From: Puccinia triticina
Taxonomy: Eukaryota; Basidiomycota; Pucciniomycetes; Pucciniales; Pucciniaceae
DNA: 64,000 bases
Assembly (NCBI RefSeq): GCF_026914185.1
Contig: NC_070573.1
Location: 558,001-622,000, forward strand
Direction of reading: 5' to 3'
Shown one piece after another: positions 1 to 11,880 of the stretch. The notes under the pieces are model-generated. The model worked only from the letters and a program-made list of their open reading frames with translations, had not been told where the DNA came from and made no database searches. How positions within the stretch are numbered: position 1 is the stretch's first letter; each line of letters opens with the position of its first letter. The position numbers and the translations under genes were made by a program.

Positions 1-752
1 GGTGTTTCTCCCGGAAAGCCCCAGAAGATCAAAGATACAAACTGTAATGAATTGATTATTGGAGGCGGGATTGGTCCACGCAGTCGCGACACCGCTGAGC
101 GGCGGCCGGCCGGACTCGGGCCTACACAGCGGGACTACCCCGCCTGAATTGGAACCGCCACGAGTCGTGCCAGTACTGTAGCCATGGCGTTGTACGACCC
201 AATCGGGAGAGATCGGGAGTCCCGGCGTCTCACCTATGACGCTGATTGGGGCGTCCCCAGTCACAAGAGCGGCTCCACCACGCACCTGTGACCCAGAAAG
301 ACTACAAACCTGCTGGTCATTCAAGGCAAGGTGGATTCCCTCGCCGACCAAGGTTTGCTTTCAAGAGAAGGCCAACAAGGAGAGCTGGTCAGTGTCTCAC
401 CTCGCCAACCCAATTTTCTGATTGCAATTACGTGCAGGCCAACAAGGGTGGCTGGTGGAGCTGTATCACTGCAACCCAACAAAGCTATGGATCTCTTTCT
501 TTTCTTTTGCGCATGCTTTCTAAGCCTCTTTTGCTGGTAGAAAGAGGCTATGTACAAATTTTTAAGATTCCAAAACAAAACAAAACAAAAAAACCTAAAA
601 AAATAAAATCTTCAGAGAAATTGTATGGTTCTCAAAAAAGATTTGGGAAATTGTAAGCACATAGTGTCAAAACTTGCCTAACATAGAAAGATGTTATGTT
701 CTAGTGACATAATACACCCTTATCCAGAGGTGTCATATGGGCTTAGTGGAAG
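1..752. other. no gene recognised
   Basis: Open frames here are short, overlap on both strands and show no domain. The last 200 bases of this stretch (around 500-570) resemble 59680-59740: both have a GCCTCTTTTGCTG block followed by an inverted AGAGGCTA, so a dispersed repeat end is likely. Nothing else is supported. Confidence 0.4.
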
Positions 753-759
753 CAGTAAG

Positions 760-1173
760 CAACGGTGGGTAGTTATCGCTACAGTAACACGTAATGTAAC
801 AATAACGTGACGTTTTTTGGCCGTTATCGTTATTGTTACCAGTAACGGCAGTGCGATATCAATATCACACCAAGAGTTTTTTTTTCGCGACGGCCGTTAC
901 TATATCTGAGCGGGTAGCGACAGATATTGGGCAAGATAACGAGCAATAAAAGGCCAAAATAGGGCCAATTTGGCCTTTTATTGCTCAATAACGCGTTATC
1001 CGCTGGATAACGCGTATACTGGTAACGGCCTCAAAAAAAGAGGCCCGCTATGTTACGCGTGATGCCGCTGTTCGCGCGTTACTGCTAACAATAACGGCGC
1101 AAAAAGTAACGGCGGGTAGTTACTTTACAAAAATCCCGCAGATATTGTAAAGTAAAGTAACTACCCACCGTTG
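760..1173. mobile_element. MITE-like inverted-repeat element 1 (414 bp)
   Basis: The element begins CAACGGTGGGTAGTTA and ends with the inverted TAACTACCCACCGTTG. It is flanked by direct copies of cagtaag at 753-759 and 1174-1180. It has no coding capacity; the interior is rich in GTAAC/GTTAC and GGCC palindromes. The inverted ends plus a 7-8 bp target duplication fit a non-autonomous DNA transposon, probably hAT-like, although the superfamily is inferred only from duplication length. Confidence 0.7.
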
Positions 1174-1180
1174 CAGTAAG

Positions 1181-1647
1181 CAACAATGGGTTTTGACTTT
1201 AATTTACAATCAGTTTAACTGGGCCCTTCCAGTAAAGTAAAGCTGTTTTGATGCCATACTTTCATTTACTGGTTATAGTAAAAGAAGTTTTATCAATGGG
1301 CTGATATAGTAAAGAGTCTCATTTGACATGTTTTAACTGTAGTTATTTTGATAACCAGGCATAAAACTGGGTGTAAATGTACTTTTACCCTTTTTTATCA
1401 AAACAGAAAGGGCCAAAACAGGGTGTGAATGCCTGACTGTGGTGATAAATAGTCTTTGGAAAGCTCTCCCCAATAGTAAAACATAAATCCCTTTACCTGA
1501 TACTGTACCAGTCAAAAATTGAAAAAATTGAGGGAGTGTGTTACAGTAAGGAGAGATTGTTTACTGATCCTGGAACCATTTATTTACCCAAAATAATCTA
1601 TGATATCTTTACTTTCCCAATAACCGTAAAGTAAAGACCCATTGTTG
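1181..1647. mobile_element. MITE-like inverted-repeat element 2 (467 bp)
   Basis: The element starts CAACAATGGGT and ends ACCCATTGTTG. The flanks are cagtaag at 1174-1180 and 1648-1654, and the left copy is shared with the element at 760-1173. The interior holds TTTACTGG/AGTAAAG inverted motifs and no plausible protein. The ends differ from the neighbour's at only a few positions (CAACGG versus CAACAA), so the two are relatives inserted at the same target. Confidence 0.65.
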
Positions 1648-1969
1648 CAGTAAGTAGTTTGATCAATTTGTGTGCTGAGAATCTTTTGTCAGCTTTATGG
1701 GAAGCCACGGGGCCCTGGGTGACATGAAAGAATGACCAAAGGCTGACATGAAAGTGATTTAAAGCTCAACGGGCATTTCATGGCATGCCCACAACAGAGC
1801 ATTGTGCCAGGCCTGCATGGAGGTCAAGCTACCAAGATGCTCCTGATGCCATGCCTGCATGAAGGCCAAGTCAACAAGCACAGCATTGTGTCAGGCCTGT
1901 GTGTGGAGGTCAAGCCAATGAGCTCAGCCACTGCCAGCATAATTAGCCAGCCAGGTTAAGGTTATCTCA

Positions 1970-2415
1970 GTTAAACTGGGATGAACTCAACCAATTTAAA
2001 CTTGGTTGATCTCAACTGATGGAATATAAATCCAAGGTACCACCAATGATGCAACTGTTAAATTATGTTTAGTGTAATTAGCGCTAACTTGGCGGTTTAT
2101 GAGGCCGCTACGCTACACTAGATTGTAGCTTAAAAGCTAACAGGTATTGGAGAAAAAAGTGCAATTTTAGCTTCAAATTACAGCTAATCTAGCTGTAATG
2201 GGTAGCTAATTAGCTGTAATTTAGCGGCTTTGTATTACAGCTAAAACTAACAGCCAAAATGATTAGTGGCCAAATATGTACGATGCTACATAATTAGTGC
2301 CGCTAATGTAATTAGCATAGAAGTTGCATTGTTGGTACCAACCCCCTTGGATTTATATTTCATTGGTTGAGTGCATCCCATTTGAACTGGGATGAATTCA
2401 TCCCAGCCAAATATG
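1970..2415. repeat. foldback element with ~90-bp arms
   Basis: The left arm (about 1970-2068) and right arm (about 2322-2415) are imperfect inverted copies. Matching blocks include AACTGGGATGAACTCAACC, ATATAAATCCAAGG and GGTACCA. The central 250 bases are rich in TTAGCTGTAAT repeats in both orientations. No protein is encoded. It is most simply read as a palindromic MITE. Confidence 0.6.
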
Positions 2416-2539
2416 CTGGCAGTGAGCATTGTGCCACCCCCGCATGGAGGTCAAGCTGTTGAGATGCTTCCGCCTCAATGCCTGCGTGGGGGACAAGCCA
2501 ATGTGAAGTGCCCAGACTGCAGGTCAAGCTGACACCAGT

Positions 2540-2735
2540 CCCAAAACACAGTGTGGCTACGCTAAGCTAGCGGTAGCGTGCGCTATCCGCTAGTTGAGTG
2601 TTGTGTAGCTCCTAGCACAATGCCAATAGTGGTAGCCTGGCTACAGGGCCGCTACACTACACTACCAAGCGCTAACAGTGCTATCCGCTTTTTTAGCGGT
2701 TAAATAGCACTGCTAGCGGTCATAGCCCCAATAGA
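2540..2735. repeat. GCTA/TAGC palindromic repeat
   Basis: This block consists of alternating GCTAGCGG, CCGCTAG and AGCGCTA motifs around a central poly-T/AGCGG hairpin. It looks like another short inverted-repeat element; its ends were not resolved. Confidence 0.35.
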
Positions 2736-3209
2736 GGCCCCTGTATTTGTTGAAACTGCAACAGCCCAGGGTCCATTTCTCTCCCTGTCACACATCTGTC
2801 ACTTCTTTTTCCTCCCTCCAGATGAATATTATTGTTCACCTTCTGCCCACAACTTGTCCCTCAGTTGTAATAGCTACAAAGTCTGCTCATCTGGATAGAT
2901 TAAATGCATATGCATCTGCAGGGAAAGGAAAGAGTGTGACAGATGGAGGAGCGGAGAAGGAAGAGAATAAGCTGTGAAATTCCAACAGTATTCCAGGGGA
3001 GCCTGTTAGCAGCAGCCAGCAATCACTGAAGGCTAACAGAAAAAGTGGTTGACAGTAGTTTTGCTACACTAAACTACTGACTGAAAGTAGTTTTGATACG
3101 CTAAACTACTGACCAAAAGGAGTTTTGCTATTCTAAACTACTGACTGAAAGGAGTGTTGCTACGCTGAACTACTGACTGAAAGCAGTTCAGCCGCCCACC
3201 ATTGTGCTG

Positions 3210-3786
3210 CTAACTTAACTAAGTCCCTCTATTGGAGGGGGGACACCGTCCTGCAGGGACCCTCCAAAGGAGGGACTTATGCGCTATGTCAACCCCGTGG
3301 CAGTAGAGAATGAGAAACATGATGTTTTTCAATCCTCTCTGGACGCGCCATTTGGCACCAGGTAATAAAATTTGGGGGAGCAAAATGTGCACAACATTGA
3401 GGAGTTTCTTTGTAGATATTTTACAAATTTTCTGGGGCCTTGTTGGGTGCCCCATGAAGTCCTTTTTTGTGACTGACAAGCATCCACTTCATTGTGCATT
3501 CCACATTTTGCACTGTACAGAATCTGAAATTGATAATGTTACAACTATGATTGCAGCTCAACCAGAGGAGTTGAGGATGAGATCAAATAGTAGAAAGAAG
3601 GGGACAGCTTAAGCCATCCCAGAAATGTAAATTAGAGAAAAAAAAGGTTCAGAAACCCATGTGGGAGATTAATTTTAAAAAAGTCCCCCCCAAAATGCCC
3701 AATTCTCTACTGCCGCGGGGTCAACATAGCATGCAAGTCCCTCCTTTGGAGGTTGCTTTGTTCCCCCAAGGAGGGAATCAAGTTAG
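3210..3786. mobile_element. MITE with CTAACTTAACTAAGTCCCTC ends (577 bp)
   Basis: The left end reads CTAACTTAACTAAGTCCCTC and the right end closes with the inverted GAGGGAATCAAGTTAG. The flanks attgtgctg (3201-3209) and attgcgctg (3787-3795) are a near-identical 9-bp duplication. A second inverted pair lies inside, GCGCTATGTCAACCCCGTGG near 3281 and its complement near 3720. Open frames inside show no domain. It defines the AAGTCCCTC-ended family seen again near 3.86, 4.9, 10.0, 10.6, 11.1-11.3 and 54.3 kb. Confidence 0.7.
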
Positions 3787-3861
3787 ATTGCGCTGTGGCC
3801 GCGCTCTCCCGCTAGTGCAAGACAGGCACTCTTTCCAGCCCGGCCCAACCTTGAACACAAC

Positions 3862-4275
3862 TAAGTCCCTCCCCTGCCTGAGAGCATCCGCATCCGTTGC
3901 TAAGTTAGTCTGGACTAACTAGCTTGGATTACGGTCGGAGTAGGCTAATCCGAGTGGCTGACCGCATCGGTGTAGATTGGGAGGTCCAAGGCTGTTGGAG
4001 ATTATGTGATTAGGTGCCTGTATGGTATGTGTTTGGCACCTAAACACATAGAGTTCATGCCATTGAGCATGATGCATATGCATTTTAGAGGTTAGTCCGA
4101 GGACTAGTGGGGGCTAGATTTATACCCCACTAGCTCCAAACCAAGCTCCGGGTCAAGTTGATCCCCGGTTGATCCAACCCGATGCGGTTGCGGGGTTGAA
4201 CTAAGTGCCCTAATCCAGGCTATCTTAGCGCCCGGTGCGGATGGTCTGAGGCTTTGCCGGAGGGAATTATGACTA
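3862..4275. repeat. AAGTCCCTCC-ended foldback element
   Basis: The left arm contains AAGTCCCTCC, GCCTGAGA, GCATCCGCATCCG and GCTAAGTTAGTCTGGA. The right arm (about 4210-4275) holds the complements in reverse order, ending in GGAGGGAATTATG. The arms are about 60 bp. The right arm in turn pairs with a third inverted copy at 4881-4932, which shows that elements of this family are stacked here. Confidence 0.55.
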
Positions 4276-4943
4276 ATCTGCATTTCTTGCATGAGAGATA
4301 TTTTTGTTTTGGTGGTGTGTTGCTTAGAACCACCAGAACTCAACCCTGATTATCCCAAACCTTCAGTTTTCAGTGGCTGGTACGCCTGCATCTGCCCCTC
4401 CTTCTGATATAATTTCAGACTCCCCCGCGTTCATCTTCACCTTCCTTGTATTTTTTCAAAATACCCATTTCCTCAAAATTCTTGGACTTTCCACCGGATC
4501 AGAAAATAACCGTCCGTGTGCATTCATCTCGAGGTCGATTCGCTGATACAACATGATATAAGTATGTGTTTCTATTTTTTTCCACCCATTCTCAGCTTTG
4601 ATTGGGACCCAACGCAGTTGGATCCGTGCACTATGGAAATAGTAAATGAATCAAGAATGAAATGGAGTGATGTGCTCGACACCACAATTATTTTGATTTT
4701 TATTCTGTTTTTTGAAATATGTATTTTAAAGATATGTACATGAGCTAGATACAAGGAATACAAAGCACATGATAATTTTGTTGAGAGCAATGCCATTCAG
4801 AAAAAACGGGTCTTGTGAGGAAGGATTGAGAAATGACAGAGTAATGAGCTGAATACAACCATGAGCGTGCTCAATTATCCTGATCTCTCATGCGAGAAAT
4901 GCAGAATAAGTCCCTCCGGCAAAGCCTCAGGCGAGAGCGTCAA

Positions 4944-5350
4944 GTTCGGCCAACGCTGCAACCGATGCGATGCAAGTATCGCGCATCGGCCTGTATCGCA
5001 TCGAATTGCATCTGGTATACACTGCATCGGTATCGCATCGGCCTGCCGATGCGATGCAGGCTTTTTGAAAAGCATGCATCGGGACGGCTGATGCGATGCA
5101 CACTTTATCACATTGCATGCATCGGTCCGCCGATGCGATGCATTTTTTGGTGGTATCGGCCTTGATACAGGCTTTATTCCATCGGCGATACAGTGCATTG
5201 GTAGTGCATCGACCTGCCGATGCGATGCAAGCTTTTTGAAAAGCATGCATCGGGACTGCCGATGCAATGCACGATTTTGCAGATGTCATGTATCGGCAAG
5301 GCAATGCGATGCACTGTATCGGCATCGCATCGCATCGGTTGGGCCGAACT
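4944..5350. repeat. GCATCG-rich minisatellite inside a short inverted repeat
   Basis: The core consists of GATGCGATGC and its complement arranged as irregular tandem and inverted copies. A duplicated unit contains GCTTTTTGAAAAGCATGCATC (near 5069 and 5229, written here only in part). The outer ends, TTCGGCCAACG at about 4945 and GTTGGGCCGAAC at about 5338, are inverted copies. The long open frames across it are artefacts of the repeat. Confidence 0.6.
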
Positions 5351-5684
5351 TCGGCCCAACCTCCCATTCCACGCCAGCCGCCAGCGCAGACAGACCTGCA
5401 AAAAAGCTTGGTTGTTGGACCAAAGACTAGTGACCCCATCCATAGGATGTGGAGGGGCCCGAGCAACGGCCGGCACGGGTCCTGTTTGACAAAAGCAGAG
5501 GGCTTCCCGCCTCGCTGGGCCCAGCCCAAGCGAGGCCTCTCCACAAACAAATTATGTTCAAGTTTTGGTTGTAAGATGCACAGCCGCGTTAAAGGTGCAC
5601 GGACCACTTGTTTTCACAAAAAATGTTCATAACCACCCTACAATGTGTCCTAAGGTGCCCAGACCCCTCACACACACAGATATG

Positions 5685-5960
5685 CTCTCTACTTACACAC
5701 ACACACACACACCATATGTATATTATCCACACACAACATCGCGCCCGACACACTCACAGCCATCCGCGGGCACAACACGAACACAAAAGATTACGGAGAT
5801 AAATATGGGACAGAGGGGCCGCGAGGGCAGACGGAGCATGATCAGGCGCAGAAGATGGAGAAGATGGAGAAGACGGAGAGGCAGAAGACGGAGAGGCAGA
5901 AGATAGAGGCGCAGAAGACGGAGAAGAGGGAGAAGAGGCAAGAGAGGTGCTTATGAAAGA
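5685..5960. repeat. (CA)n and purine-rich simple repeats
   Basis: A short CACACA run lies at about 5694-5712. It is followed at 5826-5960 by an almost pure purine tract made of AGAAGACGGAGA-like units. The arginine-rich open frame across it is low complexity and is not called as a gene. The tract lies just past the 3' end of the RRM-R3H gene. Confidence 0.6.
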
Positions 5961-6004
5961 AAGAGGCCGAGGCGATCCGAGGCGAGAGCAGAAGGGGGTT
6001 AGGA

Positions 6005-8053
6005 TCAGAGGAGGTCATTGGACGACGCGCGTCCAGGGTCGTCGGCGGCGGGTCTACAGATCGGAGTCGCGTTGTTGTTCGCGAAGCCCTTGCCGGCGCC
6101 GCCCTCGGGGCCCTTAGGCTGGCGGATGATCTGGTGGGAGGCCAAAGCCTGCTGCTGCTGGTGATGCTGGAACTGGGGGTGGTGGAGGAAGGCGCCGTTG
6201 GCGAGCTCGTCGGCGAACGCGAGCCCGGGCTGCTTAGAGGAGGGGTCGCGGAGACTGAGGTGGGACTTGCGCGCGGCGAGGAAGGGGGGCGCGGGGAGGT
6301 CGGGGCGGGGCTCGGGGTAGAAGACGCCCGAGTGGAGCTCGCGGACGCGCATGTCGGGCATCGACTTCTTCATCCGGAGCGCGCTGGCCGAGGAGCCTGG
6401 GCCGGCGTATTGTCCCCCCTGGTGGGCATGGTGCTGGGGAGGGAGGGCGGAGGAGAGGTGGAGGCCGGAGGCGGCGCGGGCCATGTTGGCCGCGCTGGCC
6501 ACCCGGCTCATCATCCGCGGGGGCGCCGCCGGGGCACTGCCGGACAGCTTGGAGACCACCACGAAGCGCTCGTCGCCCTGGCCCTCGGAGCGGTGGACGA
6601 GGCCGAGCTTCTTGGCGATCTGGTGGACGATGCGGCGCTGGGGCCCGCTGAGCGCCTTGGCGAACGCGAGCTCGTCGCGCAGCTTGTCCTCCTTGAACAC
6701 CACCACCCGCGAGTAGAGCTCGAGCGTCTGGGGGTCGTTCATGTCCAGCTCTTTCGACGACTGCTGTTTGGGATCCAGCGCGGCGACGGAGGAGAGCGAG
6801 AAACTTTCGAAGGCTTGTTGGGCGCTGCTCGTCAGGTCGTGGCTGGAGGAGAGGAAGGGATGCTGTTGGTGGTGTTGTTGTTGGGCGTTCGGGTTCAGGA
6901 GGGATTGGGAGGGCCGGTGGGCGATGCCCCGGAAGTCGTCCTCATGATGGCTGTAGTTCCCGAAGGAGATGTGGGTGGACGAGGCGGGCTGCTGCTGCTG
7001 CTGCTGCTGCTGCTGGGCGGAGGAGTTGTACTGGTCGAGGAGGGAGGACTCCTTCTGGAGCTGCATCGAGCGCATCCGCTTGATCGCCTTCTCCTTCTCG
7101 ATCCGCTCCTTCTCGCCGGCCTGCAAGACCTTCTTGTACTCGACGCGCAGCTTGCGCCCGCTGATGTCGAAGCCGTTGAGCCCTGCGACTGCCGCGTCGG
7201 CCTCTGACGCCGACCGGAAGTTGGCAAACGCCAGCCCTCGGAACACTCCGTTGTCGAAGTGGTAGTCTAGATCATCAAAGCGAGTTAGAGTGATTTTTTG
7301 CTTGTGAAAAGAGGAATGATCGACTTACTGAATGCGTAGGGCAAGGGGATCATCAGGTCTTCGATGATGGCGAGCAGCTGTTCGCGTCTGACGCTGAAGG
7401 GAACTGGATGGAAGAGTTAGTGGTTGGGATGAGTGAGAGGATAGTGGATGGGACTTGCTGTTTTTGATGACGATGGCCGTTGGGATGATGTCGTCTTCGG
7501 CTTCGGGCGTGGGGCCGCTCTGGTTGGTGGACATGCCGATGGCCTGGGTTGATGGATTAAGTTAGTATTTTTGTTTTTGATGGAGTAGAGTGGAGTGGAG
7601 TGGCTGACACTGGGTGCGGTTGAGCCGACGGAGGAGAGGTTGCGGCTGATTGGGGGGGGTGCGGTGGATGAGAAGAAGAGTGCGGCGGGGTCGAATGGGG
7701 TGGCCATGTAGCTGGGCTGGTGGTCGCTGGCGGAGTCTGCCGAGGGCGGTCTGAGTTCGTGGGTGGTGGCTGTGGGGAGTGGGGGGATGGGTTCGGCTGT
7801 GGTGGTTGTGGTTGTGTGGGCAACGGTGAATCGCTGGGATTGTTTCTGTGGGGGTGGGGAGTGAGTTAGTTGTTATTATGGATGCTGCTGGCTGTCAGGG
7901 GTTTTCTGGGAGAGGGGTGCGGGTCATCGACGATCGGCCAGGAGAAGAAGAGGAAGAAGAAGAAGAAGAAGTGAGATAGGAGTATACTTTTCTGAGCGTC
8001 TTGATCGCCAGTCCGTCGTGCTGGGGCTGGGGCTGGCTGGCGGCGGGCTTCAT
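6005..8053 (-). CDS. RRM and R3H domain RNA-binding protein (Pin4/Cip1-Cip2 type)
   Basis: This is a five-exon gene: 8053-7988, 7845-7609, 7543-7459, 7403-7329 and 7266-6005, about 574 residues. One RRM spans roughly residues 120-200, with RNP2-like AIVIKN and RNP1-like RGLAFANF. An R3H domain lies at about 332-395 (PQTLELYSRVV to RFVVVSKL), and a short poly-Q run follows the RRM. This RRM-then-R3H order is that of yeast PIN4/MDT1 and fission yeast Cip1/Cip2, proteins linked to cell cycle, DNA damage response and mRNA control. The intron after exon 3 starts with GC (A|GCAAGT). Splicing there restores KNIPFSVRREQ, which matches the family, whereas a GT choice does not. The N- and C-terminal tails are low complexity. 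The start codon is the first ATG giving an open exon 1 and is the least certain part. Confidence 0.88.
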
Positions 8054-11000
8054 GGTTGGCTGTCGGATGGGTCGGCCGGCTGCCCAAGGGGTCCTGGCTG
8101 GCTTAAGTACTCAGCACCGCCAAACCCACACTCACACACTAAGCAGCCAATCCGACCACCCTGCGGATCACTCAACAACCCGCGGGAACAGCTCACACCC
8201 TCCCAGTAGACATTCCCCCAGCAACAGCAACAAAACGCCCACGAAGAACAACAACAGAACATGCCACTCCTCGCCACCCCCAAGGTGCGCGCCGGCGGGA
8301 AGAGCAAGAGCCCGGTGGGCTATGTACGCCGGCAGCCCCGACAAGCACCTGCGCTGCTCCTTCGTGTATGTAGACCACTCCCAGGGATCACCCGATAACG
8401 ACCAGGAGTGCCTCCACCCGGGGATCCCCCGAACCAACTCTCCTTCAACATAGAATTGTTTTGGGAAGCACACAGTCTCCCAGCAAATCGATCTGCTATC
8501 ATCCTATGGCTCCACTATGTAGATAGAGCACGCCTCCAGATTCCTGGCGGCGGCGAACACATGCGATGGTCTGCGTAGCCATGATGTGGATAGAGCGTAC
8601 TACAAGGTCGGGAGGACGGAGGGGCGTCCACGCTTTTCTGACAACGTGTGGTCTGCGTGCTGTTCAGCACAGTATGTATGAGCAGTTGGCTTTCTGGGCG
8701 TTGGAAGAGGCACGGCTGGGACTCCCAGAAATGACACAATACTACACATGTCGCAAAGGAAACATGTGGCCCTGACAGATCCCCACAGTCACTGCACTCT
8801 TTTCCCCTGTGTGTTGTTTAGTCAGGCTCAAATTGACCCCAATGCGCCTAGGAAAAGGCTCTCCTCTCCCTATGATGTGATGGCGGGTTGATCCTACTCA
8901 TCCACTCTCACTAGTGTTTGGTAGCTAGCAGGTAGAACGTGATGGGCAAGCAAGGCCTCAGAACACCTTGCTCAAGCCTGCAGGGCTCCCTTGACCCTCC
9001 ACTTTCAAGCCAAAAATTGCAAACAACCACTACATACAAGAAAAAGTCACACAACTGCCATCATGCGCAAACTCAAAGGCAGCAGGCAGCGTTTAGCTGA
9101 ACCTTGCTCATAAGTTACTTCAATGCACAGTCATTGTGCAAAGAAAAATTGTCATGTAGTTTGCTGGAAGTTTCAATGGCCATTATCCTGGAGTGTCTCC
9201 CATGTCAACAACTGACAGTAGTTGCACAACATTTTCTTGTATGTATGTAGTCAATTAACCCACTTCCTTTTGTGACATGTGTGTGTGTGTGTAAAATGGC
9301 CTCACTTGAACAGGACTGTTGTAGCACCTTCCCACTTCCAAAACCACTCAAGGGAGAATTATCACAAAAGGAGAAGACTTGTGGGCCATCCCACTGTGGA
9401 TTTGAAACATATGTATACAAAATGACCACGCTGATGAAGTACTGTCAAACCATCCCCCTTACTACACTGATGCCAAAGAGACACACTCAACAAGTCAGCA
9501 CCCTGTAGGCCTTATGTGTACCCCAACTAGGCATCTCACATGAAGCTGCATCTTATTTTTCTTTGTTGGTCAGTCCTGTGGGATCACAACCCAGGAAACC
9601 CCCTATAGATGGTGGCAACCAAATTTATGAAATGGTTTGGCAAAAATCCAAAGCGGTATGCACAGAATTATCGCATGAATGGCCCCGTTTTGGTCTCAAT
9701 GGTATAAGAAAGCACAAATGTATTCCTGGGGAAGGGATGAAATTCCTGAGTTCACAGCAATGGTACCAGGCTTGAAAGCCATAGTGCATTTGCCCCAATG
9801 CCCCATATGTGTAGCACATTATTTTTGCAGTGTTGGGGAATCCTCTGAGCATACACAAAACATGAAGGAATGAGGTCAGAAAATGTGTGAATTTGAGCAA
9901 AATTCTGGATTTCACATTACCGTGCACCCATCTATAGGGGTCGACGTGCATAGTGGACAAAAGGAGCAGGGGACAGAGAAGGGACGGAGTCCCATCACTC
10001 AGCCGCAACTTGATTTGTCTCCCTTGCCTGACTTAACTAAGCCTCCCGGGACTGGGGGTGCGGAGCACCCCGATGCGAAGCATCTCCCATTCCCAATGGG
10101 AGGCTTATGAGTTATCGGCTTTTTTCTGCGTGAGAGCTTCAGGAAATTTGTGGCTTTTGGCCAACTTTTTGAATCAAATTTACATTACACAGCGCGCACT
10201 CATTGTGAGTCAGCCAGCTGAAGTATACGGGATAGCTGAGCATCTCAGCTTCAATGTAGTGTCACTTTTGTGATATCTACACTTGAAGGAGAGTGTTGCC
10301 CTTGCTCAGCAGTCAAGGTGGATGGATGATGGAGTTCTGTATTTAAATTGAGTCCGAATGGATCTTCTCAGAATTTGCATACACACTTCCGGCCAAACAC
10401 AAAAAAATCACAAACTTCAAAGGGGGATGGAAGGAGTTTGTGAAGGGGGGAAAAGTGGTGATTGACACCAAAAGAAAGAGAAAAATCAGGCCTTTAATCT
10501 GGCACCACAGGCAATAGGAATACACAAGGAGAAGACCCCTGAAAGGGGAGCGGGAAAAAACTCCCACCAAAACACTGAAAGCTCTCAAGCCAAATTCTTG
10601 GCTTTACCTGCAAGTCCCTCCTTCGGAGGTCGCGCTTCGCGCGAGGGCGCTTTGCCTAAGTCCGAAGTTGGAGGCGCGAAGCGCCTCCACCGGAGGGACT
10701 TATGCGGTATCGGTGATTTAGGGCTGAGAGCAACGGCCAAAAACCAACTCCCCAACAAATGTTGCTATAGCTCCATAACCCCCGGTGTTTCCACCAAAGT
10801 TTTTGGATAATCTGAAAGCCATACATCTTGGCTAATTTTTGATGCACTTTCATGTCACATTTCTACCTGCCCCACCTCTTAAAAAAAACATCAAAAACTC
10901 AGCTGTCTTAGCTGTCATGGGGTTTTCTCAATTCTACATTGACCACATTGTACGATTGGGCACCAGCAAGAGCCACCAGAAAAGGGTATGATATACCCAG

Positions 11001-11194
11001 CCTTCTGATGATTCTAAGTCTGAATGTAGAGGGTGATTACTCAAAAACAGAACCACCCAGAGGCCCTGAATGTTGATGTACCTCTCAGGCCAAAATCACC
11101 TGTAAGGCTTAAGTCCCTCCCAGAGGGAGGCCTTCGGCCTCCCTCGGGAGGGACTTAGTTAAGTTAGGCGCTTTGCGCCAGCCCAGGCCCAGGG
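8054..11194. other. intergenic, repeat-rich; no gene recognised
   Basis: Frames are short and overlapping, without domains. The region holds inverted-repeat pieces of the AAGTCCCTC family: a CTTAACTAAG end near 10029, a GGAGG/CCTCC hairpin cluster at 10612-10705, and a compact palindrome at 11109-11165 whose right end reads GAGGGACTTAGTTAAG. A GT-rich microsatellite of about 16 bp sits near 9277. A short plus-strand frame starting ATGCCACTCCTC at 8261 is followed by a possible splice donor, but no continuation was found. Confidence 0.4.
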
Positions 11195-11339
11195 CCTAAC
11201 TTAACAAAGTCCCTCTATTTGAGGGGGGACGCTGTCCCGCAAGTGGTAAAACACTGGTCGCATTGCGCCTCCGGTCGGCGCAATGCGACCAGTGTTTTAC
11301 CACTCCACCTGTAGGAGGGTGAGACTTAGTTAAGTTAGG
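11195..11339. mobile_element. 145-bp MITE with a perfect internal hairpin
   Basis: The ends CCTAACTTAAC and GTTAAGTTAGG are inverted copies, and the flanks cccaggg at 11188-11194 and 11340-11346 are a direct duplication. Inside, 11243-11269 and 11277-11303 are perfect 27-bp inverted repeats around a 7-base loop. The terminal AAAGTCCCTC/GAGACTTAG motifs place it in the same family as the element at 3210-3786. It is far too short to encode a transposase. Confidence 0.75.
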
Positions 11340-11880
11340 CCCAGGGCCCTCTGAAGCGAGGGACTTGTGATAAGTCAGTCCCTTGCCTGGCTGAGCCCGC
11401 ACAACGGACGCCGGTCTCGACGTGTCTGTTCCACAGATCGCAGCGGGCAAAGGTGCCCCCTCGCCACCACGTCCGCGGCTCCTGCCTGGCCTCGCTCGCC
11501 CGGCCTCCGTCGTGCTGGCCTGTGTCCGGGGAACCTGGCCAGCTCTGGGCGACCGGAGGCCTCGCTCCCCTCGCGCTTGGAGTCCGGTCAAGAACCGTTG
11601 CCGGAGGGTCTGTTTCACGATAGACTTTCCACATTACTACAAGAGCGTCTTTCCTTTCCAAGGGTCGATGGTATCCACATAGAGAAGATTATTGGAATCG
11701 ATACGCCATCCATTTTCACAAAGAAACCCGACTGTCATACATTTGCGCTGCACATTCCGTTCTTCGTTGCGTCGATCACTTCGCAAGCCAATTAATACAA
11801 TCATTGACCGCGAGCAACAAGCTGCACCAATCTGTACCGGTGCCGAAGTAGAGGAGCATCAGCCGAGAGATAGGGCGACG

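Noticed and set aside
4927..5632. Long overlapping frames on both strands rich in Met, His and Cys
   Set aside because: They are translations of the GATGCGATGC minisatellite in several frames; none has a domain or splice support.
6134..7207. 357-codon plus-strand frame
   Set aside because: It is the GC-rich antisense shadow of the RRM-R3H gene; its Leu/Gly-rich translation has no motif.
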